Below are positions 36,315-45,808 of a DNA stretch of 64,000 nucleotides, piece after piece (position 1 is the first letter of the stretch; each line of letters begins with the position of its first letter). A program made the translations under genes and the position numbers. The notes beneath the pieces are model-generated. The model had not been told where the DNA came from. It ran no database searches and worked only from the letters and a program-made list of their open reading frames with translations. The DNA lies in the NCBI RefSeq assembly GCF_002844575.1, contig NZ_PIQO01000001.1, positions 248,001 through 312,000 of the forward strand, in the 5' to 3' direction. This DNA comes from Heyndrickxia camelliae (GTDB lineage Bacteria > Bacillota > Bacilli > Bacillales > Bacillaceae_C).

Positions 36315-36804
36315 AACGGTAATTTACAAATTGTACGTCAATAGTCAAATCTGCTTCTCTTATTGCTGCGATAATCTTTTGCAAATCATCACGGCTTTTT
36401 CCAGTTACACGGACTTGATCATCCTGTACTTGGCTTTTTACCTTTACACCGCTGTTTTTAATGATATTATTAATTTTCTTAGCGTTTTCCTTATCGATAC
36501 CTTGAATTAACTTTGCGCGTTGTCTTACTGTACCGCCTGAAGCATTTTCCACTTTCCCGTAATCTAGATTTTTTACAGGAACACCGCGTTTAATCAATTT
36601 ACTGAACAATACATCCTTCACTTGACTCAATTTATACTCATCATCCGAAACCAGAACAAGTTCTTCTTTGTCCAATTTAATATCGCTTTTGCTTCCTTTA
36701 AAATCGTATCTGGTTTGGATTTCCTTCATCGCTTGGGTAATCGCATTGGTTACTTCAGAAAAATCAACTTGTGACACAATATCAAACGAACTTTCTTTTG
36801 CCAT
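36313..36804 (-). CDS. YajQ family cyclic-di-GMP-binding protein
   Basis: 163 aa from the second of two adjacent ATGs (36804), which is 6 bases from GGTGGAGG and gives the standard [15 protein letters not shown] start. Conserved family stretches: [25 protein letters not shown] and [17 protein letters not shown]. YajQ proteins have two RRM-like folds and bind nucleotides or c-di-GMP in some bacteria; the role in Bacillus is not settled. Confidence 0.9.
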   Translation of the reverse strand: MAKESSFDIVSQVDFSEVTNAITQAMKEIQTRYDFKGSKSDIKLDKEELVLVSDDEYKLSQVKDVLFSKLIKRGVPVKNLDYGKVENASGGTVRQRAKLIQGIDKENAKKINNIIKNSGVKVKSQVQDDQVRVTGKSRDDLQKIIAAIREADLTIDVQFVNYR

Positions 36805-37092
36805 CATGAACCTCCACCGTTACGTAATATTACCAATATTATAGTCAAACGAATGAAGGGAAACAACCTTTTTATATTTTGAAATATATAAAATATATTC
36901 CTGCAGAATTCTTATAAAAAAACAGCTGATCAAGTTTTGAAAATAACGAAACTAATCTATTCCTAATATAGAATAGTGGAATAAGACGGCATTTCGCAAG
37001 TAAAATCTCTGTCAACATGTCCCTAGCATGGTGTATATAGAACAACGCTAAGTAAATTCGGTTCATTGCCGTTTACAAATAGTATAAATAGA
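36805..37092. other. Gene-free AT-rich gap
   Basis: About 290 bases between yajQ and the DUF3941 gene. It holds the yajQ ribosome binding site at one end and the A-run of the next terminator at the other. A minus-strand ORF at 36872-37066 lacks a ribosome binding site and resembles no family I know. No repeat or structured RNA recognised. Confidence 0.5.
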
Positions 37093-37120
37093 AAAAAGAC
37101 AAGGAACTTTTCCCTGTCTT
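37092..37120 (-). terminator. Intrinsic terminator of the DUF3941 gene
   Basis: Stem 37096-37106 with 37110-37120. The only non-Watson-Crick pair is G-U in the minus-strand RNA but A-C in the plus strand, which fixes the direction. A run of six A on the plus strand gives U6. It reaches into the stop codon. Confidence 0.8.
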
Positions 37121-37250
37121 ATAAATGATCGGTTTTCTTGGAATATTGATGTTTTCCAGCCTTGCGATTCTTTTCACGAATCATATTTTTTTCATGTCTT
37201 AAAGCATTATTGTCTCTTGCTTTCTTATCATTATCAGATGTATGTGACAT
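37119..37250 (-). CDS. DUF3941 family small protein
   Basis: 43 aa, highly charged: MSHTSDNDKKARDNNALRH, then EKNMIREKNR and KHQYSKKTDHL. I recognise this as the small DUF3941 family of Bacillaceae; function unknown. ATG 37250 lies 8 bases after GGGGG. An in-frame TTG six codons earlier (37268) has a perfect AAGGAGG before it and would give 49 aa, so the start is uncertain. No cysteine or hydrophobic stretch; probably cytosolic or spore-associated. Confidence 0.78.
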   Translation of the reverse strand: MSHTSDNDKKARDNNALRHEKNMIREKNRKAGKHQYSKKTDHL

Positions 37251-37311
37251 GTGATAATCCCCCTTCAAATTGTTCCTCCTTAATATCACCATTGAGGGGG
37301 GAAATTATGAA

Positions 37312-38172
37312 TTATTGACGTTGATTCAAAAAGAATACTGCTAATGTGCCAGGACCAGCATGGGATCCCACTGCGGACCCAATAATATTGATATAAAAAT
37401 CTTTTACACCAAAACGTTCTTCAATTAATTTTTTTAAATTCAAGGCAGCTTCTTCGTCATCTCCATGGCAAATTCCGATACATTGCTCTTGGAGTGAATC
37501 GCCTCTTTCTGCCATTAAATCAAGCATACGTTGAAGTAATTTTTTCTTTCCTCTTATTTTTTCAAGAGGAACCAGCTTTCCGTCCTCGACATGAAGAAGC
37601 GGTTTGATATTTAATAGTCCGCCCAAAAATGCAGAGGCTTTCGATAATCTTCCGCCTTTTGCTAAATAATCTAAGTCATCCACCGTAAATAAATGCTCCA
37701 TATGCTGGCTATTAAAAATCGCTGTTTTAATAATTTCTTCTCTAGATGCATTGGCCTTCAACTGGCTAACCGCATTTTTCACAACTAGACCATAACCAAC
37801 AGAAGCACATTTAGTATCAATGATGGTAAGATCTAAATCCGGATACTCCTCTAATACTTGCCCGCGTACCATTTCAGCTGTTTGATACGTTCCTGATAAA
37901 GCAGAAGAGAAAGCAATATATATTCCGGATTGTTTTGATTTAGCAAGCTCAACAAAGGTTTCTTCAAAAACCTCCGGAGAAGGCTGGGAAGTTTTCGGTA
38001 CTTTTCCGGAACGAATTCCATCAAAAACTTGTTTTGGATTGATTGTTTTAATATCAAGATATTCCTTTTCATCCAAGTAAACGTTTAGCGGAATTAAAGT
38101 TACATCATTTTTATCAAAAAATTCTAAAGGTAGGTCACACGCACTATCTGCAAATAACTTTATAGCAGTCAT
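37312..38172 (-). CDS. DegV family protein (YitS-like)
   Basis: Fatty-acid-binding DegV-fold protein, 286 aa from ATG 38172; AGGTGA is 5 bases before it, whereas the in-frame GTG at 38181 has no ribosome binding site. Signature FADSACDLP at the N-terminus, TSQPSP, the SSALSGTYQTA lipid-binding segment and a C-terminal GSHAGPGTLAVFF. DegV proteins present fatty acids to the FakA kinase. The position next to yitT, ipi and yitU corresponds to yitS of B. subtilis; it is divergent from yitT. Confidence 0.9.
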   Translation of the reverse strand: MTAIKLFADSACDLPLEFFDKNDVTLIPLNVYLDEKEYLDIKTINPKQVFDGIRSGKVPKTSQPSPEVFEETFVELAKSKQSGIYIAFSSALSGTYQTAEMVRGQVLEEYPDLDLTIIDTKCASVGYGLVVKNAVSQLKANASREEIIKTAIFNSQHMEHLFTVDDLDYLAKGGRLSKASAFLGGLLNIKPLLHVEDGKLVPLEKIRGKKKLLQRMLDLMAERGDSLQEQCIGICHGDDEEAALNLKKLIEERFGVKDFYINIIGSAVGSHAGPGTLAVFFLNQRQ

Positions 38173-38302
38173 CCTTTTCACCTATACTTTCGATTCATAT
38201 TTCCTTTTATTCTATCTATTTTACTTAAATTTCACAATCCTTTTGGTATGAAGTACCTGTATTTAGGTTATAGAGAATAGTATGAATGAGGAGGATATTT
38301 TT

Positions 38303-39157
38303 ATGAAAAAGGAACTTATCATCGAACATGTAAAAAAAATCATTGTTGTTTTAGTTGGTGCCTTTTTAAATGCCATTGCTATAAACTACTTTTTAAAGCC
38401 TGCCAATGTTTATTCCAGCGGATTTACTGGGGCAGCACAGCTTTTGTCCAATATTTTTAACCAGTATACCCCTATACATATTTCGATGGGATTACTTTTA
38501 CTCGTGTTAAATATTCCAGTTGCCATTCTTGGATGGTTAAAGGTTGGAAAGCTATTTACGTTGTATAGTTTTGTGTCCGTCGTTTTGATGTCTGTGTTTT
38601 TGGAAATTATACCTGTTCATAAAGCTTCAGGTGATATTCTCTTATATGCTGTATTCGGTGGTGTAATTGCTGCGATTGGAGTTGGAATTACGTTAAAATT
38701 TGGTGCTTCTACCGGCGGCTTAGATATTATTGCCATGGTTTTATCCCGAATTCAGGATAAACCGGTAGGAATTTACTATTTTGTGTTAAATGCAATTATT
38801 ATTATCACGGCAGGATATGTATATGGTTGGGATAAGGCATTGTACACGCTTGTTTCCTTATATGCATCAACAAGAGTCATCGATGCCATTCATACACGTC
38901 ATCAAAAATTAACGGTCATGATTATTACGAAAATGCCATCGGAAATGAAGAAGGCAATTCATGCGAGATTAGTGCGCGGAATTACGCTAATCCCTGCTAA
39001 AGGGGCATTTTCAAATGAGGATAGAGAAATGCTTATGATTGTAATTACTCGATATGAATTATATGCAATGGAGCGTATTATAAAAGAGGTAGACCCTAAT
39101 GCATTTACAAATGTAGTGCAAACAGCAGCGGTTTATGGTTTCTTTAGAAAAGATTAA
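38303..39157 (+). CDS. yitT: YitT family membrane protein
   Basis: 284 aa, five to six membrane helices followed by a cytosolic DUF2179 domain. ATG 38303 follows GAGGAGG; the 38282 ATG is upstream of that site. Family features: FLKPANVYSSGFTGAAQLL, GASTGGLDIIAMVLSR and the C-terminal ILVI-rich domain ending NVVQTAAVYGFF. Function of the family is unresolved. Confidence 0.9.
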   Translation: MKKELIIEHVKKIIVVLVGAFLNAIAINYFLKPANVYSSGFTGAAQLLSNIFNQYTPIHISMGLLLLVLNIPVAILGWLKVGKLFTLYSFVSVVLMSVFLEIIPVHKASGDILLYAVFGGVIAAIGVGITLKFGASTGGLDIIAMVLSRIQDKPVGIYYFVLNAIIIITAGYVYGWDKALYTLVSLYASTRVIDAIHTRHQKLTVMIITKMPSEMKKAIHARLVRGITLIPAKGAFSNEDREMLMIVITRYELYAMERIIKEVDPNAFTNVVQTAAVYGFFRKD

Positions 39158-39220
39158 TTTCGAAGTAGATAGAACATACTAAACGGTGAGGTTTTTCCAT
39201 TTTTGGAAGGAAGTGCACCG

Positions 39221-39937
39221 ATGAAAAAAATACTCATTTTTCTTTGTTTGATGATTCTTTTGGTTCCTAAATTAGCGAATGCGACCGGGAAGGATGTTGG
39301 ATCGATGGTATCCTGGAATGCTCAACTTAGACCATATGCTGATCATCTGGAAATAAATTTAATCGTTCGAAATAATTCGGAACAAAATGTCCAGTTGGAA
39401 TTTCCAACAAGTAAATTGTATGATTTCTCTATACTGGATGGAAAGAGAGAGGTTTTCCGTTTTAGCAAAGGAAAGTATTATCTACAAGCATTTCAATATG
39501 TTAAACTTCAAAGCGGGGAAGAAAAAAGCTGGACCATTAATTGGGATTATAAAAGTAATCAAAAAAGACTTTCTTCTGGAAAGTATACCCTGATAGCAAG
39601 ATTGTTGCCTAGTAAATTAAATGGGGTCATTAGTCCACAGCAATGGGTGACAAAACAAGAATTCGAAGTTCCTGCACTGCATGGTATTCATACCGAAGGA
39701 AAAGCAGGAAATTATACAGTTTCCGGAGATGCAGATTATTCAAGTGAAAATTATTACTACTCAGTAGATGACGGTCATAATCTCCTAATAGCAAGAAAGG
39801 CCATTCCAATTGAAAGGAATGCATTCCACATTTCATTTCATCTTCCGAATGATATAGTTACCCAAAACAAGTCGGTCATATTTACAATTTTTAATGCAAA
39901 GGATGAACCAATTTTTATCCAAAATTTAAAGAAATAG
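39221..39937 (+). CDS. ipi: BsuPI-domain protein, exported relative of intracellular proteinase inhibitor
   Basis: 238 aa from ATG 39221, behind AAGGAAG. Residues about 25-135 resemble the BsuPI/Ipi fold (LEINLIVRNNSEQNVQLEFPTS, then WTINWDYK). Unlike the intracellular B. subtilis Ipi of about 119 aa, this protein has an N-terminal signal peptide (MKKILIFLCL...KLANA) and an extra C-terminal beta-rich domain of about 100 residues. It should therefore be secreted. Position after yitT supports orthology with ipi. An inhibitor function is inferred from the family only. Confidence 0.78.
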   Translation: MKKILIFLCLMILLVPKLANATGKDVGSMVSWNAQLRPYADHLEINLIVRNNSEQNVQLEFPTSKLYDFSILDGKREVFRFSKGKYYLQAFQYVKLQSGEEKSWTINWDYKSNQKRLSSGKYTLIARLLPSKLNGVISPQQWVTKQEFEVPALHGIHTEGKAGNYTVSGDADYSSENYYYSVDDGHNLLIARKAIPIERNAFHISFHLPNDIVTQNKSVIFTIFNAKDEPIFIQNLKK

Positions 39938-39960
39938 CTGCCAAAAACGGCAGCTATTTC
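39931..39960. terminator. Bidirectional terminator containing two stop codons
   Basis: A perfect 12-bp stem (39931-39942 with 39949-39960) and a 6-nt loop. The ipi stop (39935-39937) is in the left arm and the yizC stop (39954-39956) in the right arm. Confidence 0.8.
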
Positions 39961-40133
39961 AATTGTTCTAACTCATCCTGCATTTTATTTAATTGATTTT
40001 GCTCGGCAATGGTAGAGTTTGCAAATGCAGAGGAAAGTGCATTCTTTGCCTTTTGAATAGTTTGTTCATCATTAGGAGAGCCTTTAGCTCTTTCAACAAA
40101 GAATTTTGCTTGTTGAAATAACCTATTTGTCAT
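39954..40133 (-). CDS. yizC: DUF3813 family small protein YizC
   Basis: 59 aa: MTNRLFQQAKFFVERAKGSP, then KAKNALSSAFANST and a C-terminal helix MQDELEQLK. The position between ipi and yitU and the size fit YizC (DUF3813). GGAGG precedes the ATG. The ATG overlaps the stop codon of the upstream small gene (TAATG), so the two are translationally coupled. Predicted all-helical, cytosolic. Confidence 0.8.
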   Translation of the reverse strand: MTNRLFQQAKFFVERAKGSPNDEQTIQKAKNALSSAFANSTIAEQNQLNKMQDELEQLK

Positions 40134-40288
40134 TATTCTAGTCCTCCTAATGACGAGTCCTTCATAAACTCTAGCTGACGTTCTTCTGCTTCAGCATATG
40201 TGGAACGGTATGGAAAGCGCTCATCATGTTTTGATACTGCATCTTTTCCCTGCTGAACAAAACGTTTCGATTTGTTTCTTTTACCCAA
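40133..40288 (-). CDS. Small conserved-looking hypothetical protein upstream of yizC
   Basis: 51 aa, not recognised. TTG start at 40288 with GGGCGGTG 6 bases upstream. Sequence MGKRNKSKRFVQQGKDAVSK then HDERFPYRSTYAEAEERQLE and SSLGGLE: a basic N-terminus and acidic C-terminus. Its stop TAA shares a base with the yizC ATG, which supports real translation. No function can be proposed. Confidence 0.65.
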   Translation of the reverse strand: MGKRNKSKRFVQQGKDAVSKHDERFPYRSTYAEAEERQLEFMKDSSLGGLE

Positions 40289-40314
40289 ACGAAACACCGC
40301 CCTTGGCTAGAATT

Positions 40315-40335
40315 AAACGAATGAGATTCGTTCTT
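40315..40335 (-). terminator. Possible short terminator after yitU
   Basis: A 7-bp stem AACGAAT/ATTCGTT with a GAG loop; on the minus strand it continues TTTAATT. Weak. Confidence 0.35.
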
Positions 40336-40395
40336 TATTTAGTATGAACTTCCCTCTTCAATTGAGTCAGGTAAAAAAATGGAATGCAGGTACTA

Positions 40396-41208
40396 TTAAA
40401 GCTTGAAAAATTCTTCCAAAAATATCGAAACACCGTCTTCCATATTGGTAGCAGTTACATGATTGGCTATTTCCTTAAGAGGTGTGATCGCATTGCCCAT
40501 TGCAACCCCTACCCCTGCATATTCAATCATTTCAAAATCATTGTCCTCGTCGCCAAATGCCACAATATTCTCCCTAGGTATATTGTAGTAATTAGCAACT
40601 CTTTCAATTCCTTTGGCTTTACTTAATCCATATTTTACAATTTCAATAATATGCCATGGGGCTCCCCAGCGTCGATGATCAATCACTTCGGCATGAACAT
40701 CTGATAGGTGCTGACGAATTTTCGGAACATCTTTTTCTTCTGCGTGAATCAATAAGGAAGTTGGATTGTCTTGCAGATAAGATAATAAATTTCCAGTCGT
40801 TACTTTTGGACTTTCATGATGGAATATTTCTAATAACTTTTCATCATGATAATGCAAATATACATGATCCAGTACTTCTGCAATAATATTATGGATATTA
40901 TATTGATGGCATGTATCCACGATATCCTTCACTACGCTTAAATCTATCGGTTGATGATACATGCCCCAGTTAGCTTTAAGTGGGTGATGAACAAACGCAC
41001 CATTAAAATTTACAATAGGGGATTGTAAGTTTAATTCCTGATAATATCTCTTGCTTGATCGATATGGTCTGCCTGTTGAAATCATGACAATATGACCTTT
41101 TTGTTGAAGTTTATTAATAGTGCGGGAAGTTCTTTCGGAAATATTTTTGTCGTCTGTTAAGAGAGTTCCATCTAAATCCAGAGCAATTAAATAAGGGTGT
41201 AGTGACAT
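40396..41208 (-). CDS. yitU: HAD-family (Cof-type) phosphatase YitU
   Basis: 270 aa from ATG 41208 (MSLHPYLIALDLDGTLL), preceded by AAAGGAG; the longer frame to 41265 has no ribosome binding site. HAD motifs: DLDGTL (I), STGRP (II), K of YGLSKAKGIE (III), and GDEDNDFEMI (IV), with a C2-type cap between. B. subtilis YitU has the same length and acts as a phosphatase on the riboflavin intermediate 5-amino-6-ribitylamino-uracil phosphate; substrate transfer to this orthologue is inference. Confidence 0.9.
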   Translation of the reverse strand: MSLHPYLIALDLDGTLLTDDKNISERTSRTINKLQQKGHIVMISTGRPYRSSKRYYQELNLQSPIVNFNGAFVHHPLKANWGMYHQPIDLSVVKDIVDTCHQYNIHNIIAEVLDHVYLHYHDEKLLEIFHHESPKVTTGNLLSYLQDNPTSLLIHAEEKDVPKIRQHLSDVHAEVIDHRRWGAPWHIIEIVKYGLSKAKGIERVANYYNIPRENIVAFGDEDNDFEMIEYAGVGVAMGNAITPLKEIANHVTATNMEDGVSIFLEEFFKL

Positions 41209-41460
41209 TTGATTTCTCCTTTGCTGAATCTTATTCATGGGAAAAGACATGTAAATTTGATACACTGTCTTTGGGCAAGGCTCTTTTCTTAAACTTTGCT
41301 GCTTTTTAAAAAGAAAATCTTATAATTTTCTCATTTCGGGTTAGAAAAGAGAGAGCAATTTAGGAAACAGCCTTGGACAATAGTAAAATAAGGTTGTAAT
41401 CTCAATATACTAAATAATATTAACAATTAGAAGGAATATGTGTAAGAAGGAGCCGTTATA

Positions 41461-42228
41461 GTGATTCAAATACAAAAAGATATTATAGAAGACATCCCAG
41501 TATTACATGTGGTTAAAGAGAAAATATATATAGAAAAAGCACCTCTTGTGATTTTTGTTCATGGATTTGAGTCAGCAAAGGAACATAATCTTCATTATGC
41601 ATACCTTTTAGCGGAAAAAGGTTTTCGAGTGGTATTGCCTGAAATTATGTTTCATGGAGAAAGACAGAAGGATTCGTCTAAGATGGAAGTAATGTTCAAG
41701 TTTTGGGAGATTATTTTAAAAACCATTCATGAAATTGATGTTATCAAAAATTACTATGTACAAAATGGCTACACAGATCCGGAAAGAATTGGTTTAGTAG
41801 GTACGTCTATGGGCGGAATTATTACATGTGGTGCATTAACGAAATATCCGTGGATAAAAGCGGCCGTGGTGTTAATGGGAAGCCCGAATTACGAGGAGTT
41901 TGCTCTTGAGCAAATACAAAAACTAAAGAATAACGGAATTAAAATACCACTAACAGATGAAGAATTGCAGAAACAAATATCTGTATTACATGAATTTGAC
42001 TTAAGTAAACATCCAGAAATATTGGAGAAGCGGCCGATTTTATTTTGGCATGGAGCAAAAGATAACATGGTTCCCTATCAGCCCACATATGATTATTATA
42101 AAAAGATTCAAACATTGTACGCAAACGTTCCAGATAGATTAGAATTCATAACAGATACAAAATCAGGCCATAAGGTTTCAAGAGAAGGCTTATTGAAAAC
42201 CGTTGATTGGTTTGAAAGATGGTTATAA
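41461..42228 (+). CDS. yitV: Alpha/beta hydrolase YitV
   Basis: 255 aa, the length of B. subtilis YitV. GTG start 9 bases after AAGGAG. HGFES supplies the oxyanion loop, Ser116 in GTSMGG is the nucleophile, FWHGAKDNMVPY carries the acid, and SGHKVS the catalytic His. Cytosolic serine hydrolase of the prolyl oligopeptidase/dienelactone type; substrate unknown. Confidence 0.88.
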   Translation: MIQIQKDIIEDIPVLHVVKEKIYIEKAPLVIFVHGFESAKEHNLHYAYLLAEKGFRVVLPEIMFHGERQKDSSKMEVMFKFWEIILKTIHEIDVIKNYYVQNGYTDPERIGLVGTSMGGIITCGALTKYPWIKAAVVLMGSPNYEEFALEQIQKLKNNGIKIPLTDEELQKQISVLHEFDLSKHPEILEKRPILFWHGAKDNMVPYQPTYDYYKKIQTLYANVPDRLEFITDTKSGHKVSREGLLKTVDWFERWL

Positions 42229-42288
42229 TTTCTTTTTTCACTGTAAGTTTGCTATGATAGGATTAAATATATGAAGGAGTGAATTGGA

Positions 42289-42597
42289 ATGGATGAAGAA
42301 CTGAGAGAAAGTATTCTTGGTGCTTTAGAACAAGTTATTGACCCTGAGCTTGGTATCGATATTGTCAATCTTGGGCTTGTATATGATTTAGATTTAGATG
42401 AGGAAGGGAAATTAACCGTTACGATGACATTAACGGCAATGGGATGCCCTCTTGCTGGTATTATTGTTGATCAGGTTCAAACTGCCTTACGAGATTTGCC
42501 TGAGGTAAAGGATACAGAAGTAAATATTGTCTGGAATCCGCCTTGGTCAAAAGACCGCTTATCACGATATGCCAAAATAGCGTTAGGCATTAGTTAA
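42289..42597 (+). CDS. yitW: MIP18/DUF59 family iron-sulfur assembly protein YitW
   Basis: 102 aa. VIDPELGIDIVNLGLVYDL and TLTAMGCPLAG, with the conserved metal-binding Cys, are typical of the PaaD/SufT/MIP18 family. Probably helps deliver iron-sulfur clusters. It follows yitV as in B. subtilis. Confidence 0.9.
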   Translation: MDEELRESILGALEQVIDPELGIDIVNLGLVYDLDLDEEGKLTVTMTLTAMGCPLAGIIVDQVQTALRDLPEVKDTEVNIVWNPPWSKDRLSRYAKIALGIS

Positions 42598-42674
42598 ATT
42601 GGAAAAATAAGACGCTTATTTCCATACTGAAATGATGCAAAATAGTATTGACGCTAATTTTAGGAGGGAATACC

Positions 42675-42854
42675 ATGGGACAACGTCGAAGATTTCATTC
42701 CGGAGATAAAGCTCCCAACAATGGAGTGTATGTAGAAGTTGGAGAAAATGGTAGCATGGTGGTCAATCCGAAAAGTATAAGACTAAATGCGGGAGATCAC
42801 TTCCCCGAAACATCAAACGATGAGCGTCATTGGACATATAAGCGCAAACCTTAA
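42675..42854 (+). CDS. yjzC: YjzC family small protein
   Basis: 59 aa from ATG 42675 (MGQRRRFHSGDKAPNNGVY) after AGGAGGG; the 42648 ATG is upstream of this site. Conserved features: RFHSGDKAPNNG, then LNAGDHFPET and HWTYKRKP. Soluble, function unknown. In B. subtilis yjzC directly precedes yjzD; here clpB intervenes. Confidence 0.88.
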   Translation: MGQRRRFHSGDKAPNNGVYVEVGENGSMVVNPKSIRLNAGDHFPETSNDERHWTYKRKP

Positions 42855-42880
42855 GCCATCCTAATTTGGATGGCTTTTTC
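42854..42880 (+). terminator. Intrinsic terminator after yjzC
   Basis: An 8-bp perfect stem AGCCATCC/GGATGGCT with a 6-nt loop and T5; the stop codon touches the stem. Confidence 0.85.
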
Positions 42881-42891
42881 ATATGGGATTA

Positions 42892-42976
42892 GGCTGAATT
42901 ATTTGCCTCAATATTTCCCGAAGTGATTGAATTTTTTAGTAGTGCCTGAATTTTTGTCGGTTATGGTTGAATTATG
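42892..42976. repeat. Imperfect TGAATT direct-repeat array before clpB
   Basis: TGAATT recurs at 42895, 42928, 42947 and 42968, each preceded by a pyrimidine-T (CTGAATT/TTGAATT), with spacings of 33, 19 and 21. The last two units share about 20 bases of pattern. The rest of the 313-base gap (to 43167) holds no ORF and a possible -10 TAAAAT near 43129. Confidence 0.45.
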
Positions 42977-43167
42977 TAAAAGCAGATACCAGTTCCGGTT
43001 AGGATAAAAGGATCGTATTTTTGATTGTTAAAGACTGAGTTCGCTAATTCCTTCCTTAGTGCTCTTTTAAAGGGATAGCGAAACGTCTGTCAGCTTAGAA
43101 TTTTGCTCTTTGGTAATATATAGAATAAAATAATCTTAGAATTATACACTCTTGGGGTGATCTAAAA

Positions 43168-45768
43168 GTGGACATAAATAAAATGACATTTTCCGTTCAG
43201 GAAGGGTTAGCAGAGGCACAACAAATTACAAATGAATGGCAGCATCCGGAGGTAGATGTTGTTCATTTATGGAAAGCCCTTATGGACAAGCCAGATAGTT
43301 TATTGGTAAGCATTTATGAACGCTCAGGCATTGATAAAAAGGAATTGGATGCCAAAATTAATGAAATTTTAAAGAAAAAACCACAAGTGTCAGGCACCAA
43401 TTCTAGCGGACAATACCTTTCAACAAATTTACATAAGCTATTTTTAGAAGCTGAAAAGGAAGCAACTCAAATGGAAGATGAGTACCTTTCAGTAGAACAT
43501 TTAATTCTGGCATTAACGAATCAACAGCATAATGAGATTTCAAGCTTTTTAATAAATAAAAACATAACAAAACAAATGCTATTGACAGAAATCATGCAAA
43601 TAAGGGGGAATCAAAAGGTGACTTCGCAAAATCCGGAAAGCTCCTATGATGTGTTAAAAAAATATGGACGCGATTTAGTAGCTGCTGTAAAGGAAGGCAA
43701 AATAGACCCAGTTATTGGACGGGATGCGGAAATCCGAAACGTTATACGTATTTTATCTAGGAAAACGAAAAATAATCCTGTGTTAATAGGAGAGCCTGGA
43801 GTAGGGAAAACGGCGATTGTGGAGGGATTGGCACAAAGAATCGTAAGAAAGGATGTTCCAGAGGGTTTAAAAGATAAAACCATTTTCGCTTTAGATATGG
43901 GATCCCTGATTGCGGGTGCAAAATTTAGAGGTGAATTTGAGGAGAGACTCAAAGCCGTTCTTCAAGAGATAAAAAAGAGTGAAGGACGTATCCTTTTATT
44001 CATTGATGAATTACATACCATCGTTGGTGCAGGGAAGACAGAAGGCGCAATGGACGCAGGGAATATGTTAAAACCGATGCTCGCAAGGGGAGAACTTCAT
44101 TGTATTGGGGCAACGACCCTAGATGAGTACAGGAAGTATATTGAAAAAGACCCGGCATTAGAAAGAAGATTTCAACAGGTATTAGTACAGGAGCCTACGG
44201 TGGAAGATACCGTATCTATTTTGCGTGGTCTTAAGGAAAGATTTGAAATCCACCACGGAGTTAATATTCATGACCGCGCACTAGTAGCTGCAGCAACACT
44301 TTCTAATCGTTATATCACGGATAGATTTTTACCTGATAAGGCCATTGATCTTGTCGATGAGGCATGTGCAACCATACGAGTGGAAATTGATTCAATGCCC
44401 AGTGAATTAGATGAAGTAACAAGGCGAGTGATGCAGCTCGAAATTGAGGAGGCTGCATTAAAAAAAGAATCTGATGAGGCAAGTAAGGAACGTCTGGGTA
44501 TATTGCAAAAAGAACTGGCAGATTTCAAAGAAAAATCTAATGCCATGAAAGCAAGATGGGAAGCAGAGAAAAATGAACTGCAAACCATTCAAGAAAAACG
44601 GGAGCAGTTAGAAAAACTCAGAAGACAATTAGAAGAGGCAGAAAATGAATACGATTTAAATAAAGCAGCGGAATTACGTCATGGAAAAATACCTGCTGTC
44701 GAACGAGAATTGAAGGAATTAGAAAGTACCCTTGCGGAGCATAAAGGGGAAAATAAGTTATTAAGAGAGGAAGTAACAGAGGAAGAAATTGCTGATATCG
44801 TTGCTAGGTGGACAGGAATTCCAGTTTCTAAATTAGTAGAAGGGGAACGGGAAAAGCTTTTAAAATTGGAAAATATCTTGCATGACCGCGTTATTGGGCA
44901 GGATGAGGCAGTTCGTGCTGTCAGTGATGCAGTGCTAAGGGCAAGAGCCGGTATAAAAGATCCAAATCGGCCAATAGGTTCCTTTATTTTCTTAGGACCA
45001 ACCGGAGTGGGAAAAACAGAATTAGCCAAGTCGCTGGCGCAAGTTTTATTTGATAGTGAAGAGCAAATGATTCGTATAGACATGTCGGAATATATGGAGA
45101 AACATGCTGTATCTAGATTAATTGGAGCACCTCCGGGATATGTCGGATATGAGGAAGGCGGCCAACTAACCGAGGCTGTCCGTAGGAAACCTTATTCGGT
45201 TGTATTAATGGATGAAATGGAGAAGGCACATCCAGAAGTGTTTAATATTTTGTTACAGGCCCTTGATGATGGACGAATTACAGATTCCCAAGGTAGAACA
45301 GTGGATTTTAAAAACACAGTGATAATAATGACATCTAATATCGGATCAGCATTTCTGCTAGAAAGAGAAAATAATGAAAATGAAATTGATGACCGAACAA
45401 AGGAAAATGTCTTAAAACAACTTCGGGCATCGTTCCGTCCTGAGTTCCTAAACAGAATCGACGACATTGTCTTATTTAAGCCATTGAATATGGATGATAT
45501 TAAAGGGATTGTGTCTAAGCTTATTGAGGAACTGCAAAAGAGATTGAGCGAACAATATATTACTCTGGAAATGACAGACGATGCCAAAGCTTGGATCGCC
45601 ACATCAGCATATGATCCAGTATATGGTGCGCGTCCATTAAAACGATTCATTCAGCATCAAATTGAAACAAAATTAGCTAGAGAAATTATTGCTGGCAATG
45701 TTCATCCTCATAATATCATAGAAATAGGTTTGGAAAATGACCAAATTAAGATAAATATAAAAAAATAA
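43168..45768 (+). CDS. clpB: ATP-dependent chaperone ClpB
   Basis: Hsp100 disaggregase, 866 aa, GTG start after TTGGGGTGAT. Order: N-terminal Clp_N repeats (residues 1-145); first AAA+ domain with [13 protein letters not shown] and LLFIDELHT; the coiled-coil middle domain (about 405-525, rich in [11 protein letters not shown]-type heptads) that separates ClpB from ClpC; second AAA+ domain with [14 protein letters not shown] and [15 protein letters not shown]-terminal D2-small domain ([15 protein letters not shown]). It rescues aggregated proteins together with DnaK. No CtsR box or CIRCE element is visible upstream. Confidence 0.95.
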   Translation: MDINKMTFSVQEGLAEAQQITNEWQHPEVDVVHLWKALMDKPDSLLVSIYERSGIDKKELDAKINEILKKKPQVSGTNSSGQYLSTNLHKLFLEAEKEATQMEDEYLSVEHLILALTNQQHNEISSFLINKNITKQMLLTEIMQIRGNQKVTSQNPESSYDVLKKYGRDLVAAVKEGKIDPVIGRDAEIRNVIRILSRKTKNNPVLIGEPGVGKTAIVEGLAQRIVRKDVPEGLKDKTIFALDMGSLIAGAKFRGEFEERLKAVLQEIKKSEGRILLFIDELHTIVGAGKTEGAMDAGNMLKPMLARGELHCIGATTLDEYRKYIEKDPALERRFQQVLVQEPTVEDTVSILRGLKERFEIHHGVNIHDRALVAAATLSNRYITDRFLPDKAIDLVDEACATIRVEIDSMPSELDEVTRRVMQLEIEEAALKKESDEASKERLGILQKELADFKEKSNAMKARWEAEKNELQTIQEKREQLEKLRRQLEEAENEYDLNKAAELRHGKIPAVERELKELESTLAEHKGENKLLREEVTEEEIADIVARWTGIPVSKLVEGEREKLLKLENILHDRVIGQDEAVRAVSDAVLRARAGIKDPNRPIGSFIFLGPTGVGKTELAKSLAQVLFDSEEQMIRIDMSEYMEKHAVSRLIGAPPGYVGYEEGGQLTEAVRRKPYSVVLMDEMEKAHPEVFNILLQALDDGRITDSQGRTVDFKNTVIIMTSNIGSAFLLERENNENEIDDRTKENVLKQLRASFRPEFLNRIDDIVLFKPLNMDDIKGIVSKLIEELQKRLSEQYITLEMTDDAKAWIATSAYDPVYGARPLKRFIQHQIETKLAREIIAGNVHPHNIIEIGLENDQIKINIKK

Positions 45769-45793
45769 CCTCGCGATGAGCGGGGTTATTTTG
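45761..45793. terminator. Terminator between clpB and yjzD
   Basis: An 11-bp stem (45764-45774 with 45780-45790, one G-U in the plus RNA), 5-nt loop, T-rich tail. The clpB stop codon is in the left arm. Convergent genes, so it may serve both. Confidence 0.8.
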
Positions 45794-45808
45794 CTTTTGA
45801 ACAACATA

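Noticed and set aside
43050-43080. TTAGTGCTC resembling half of a CIRCE element before clpB
   Set aside because: No inverted GAGTGCTAA partner at 9 bases; no CtsR tandem heptads either.
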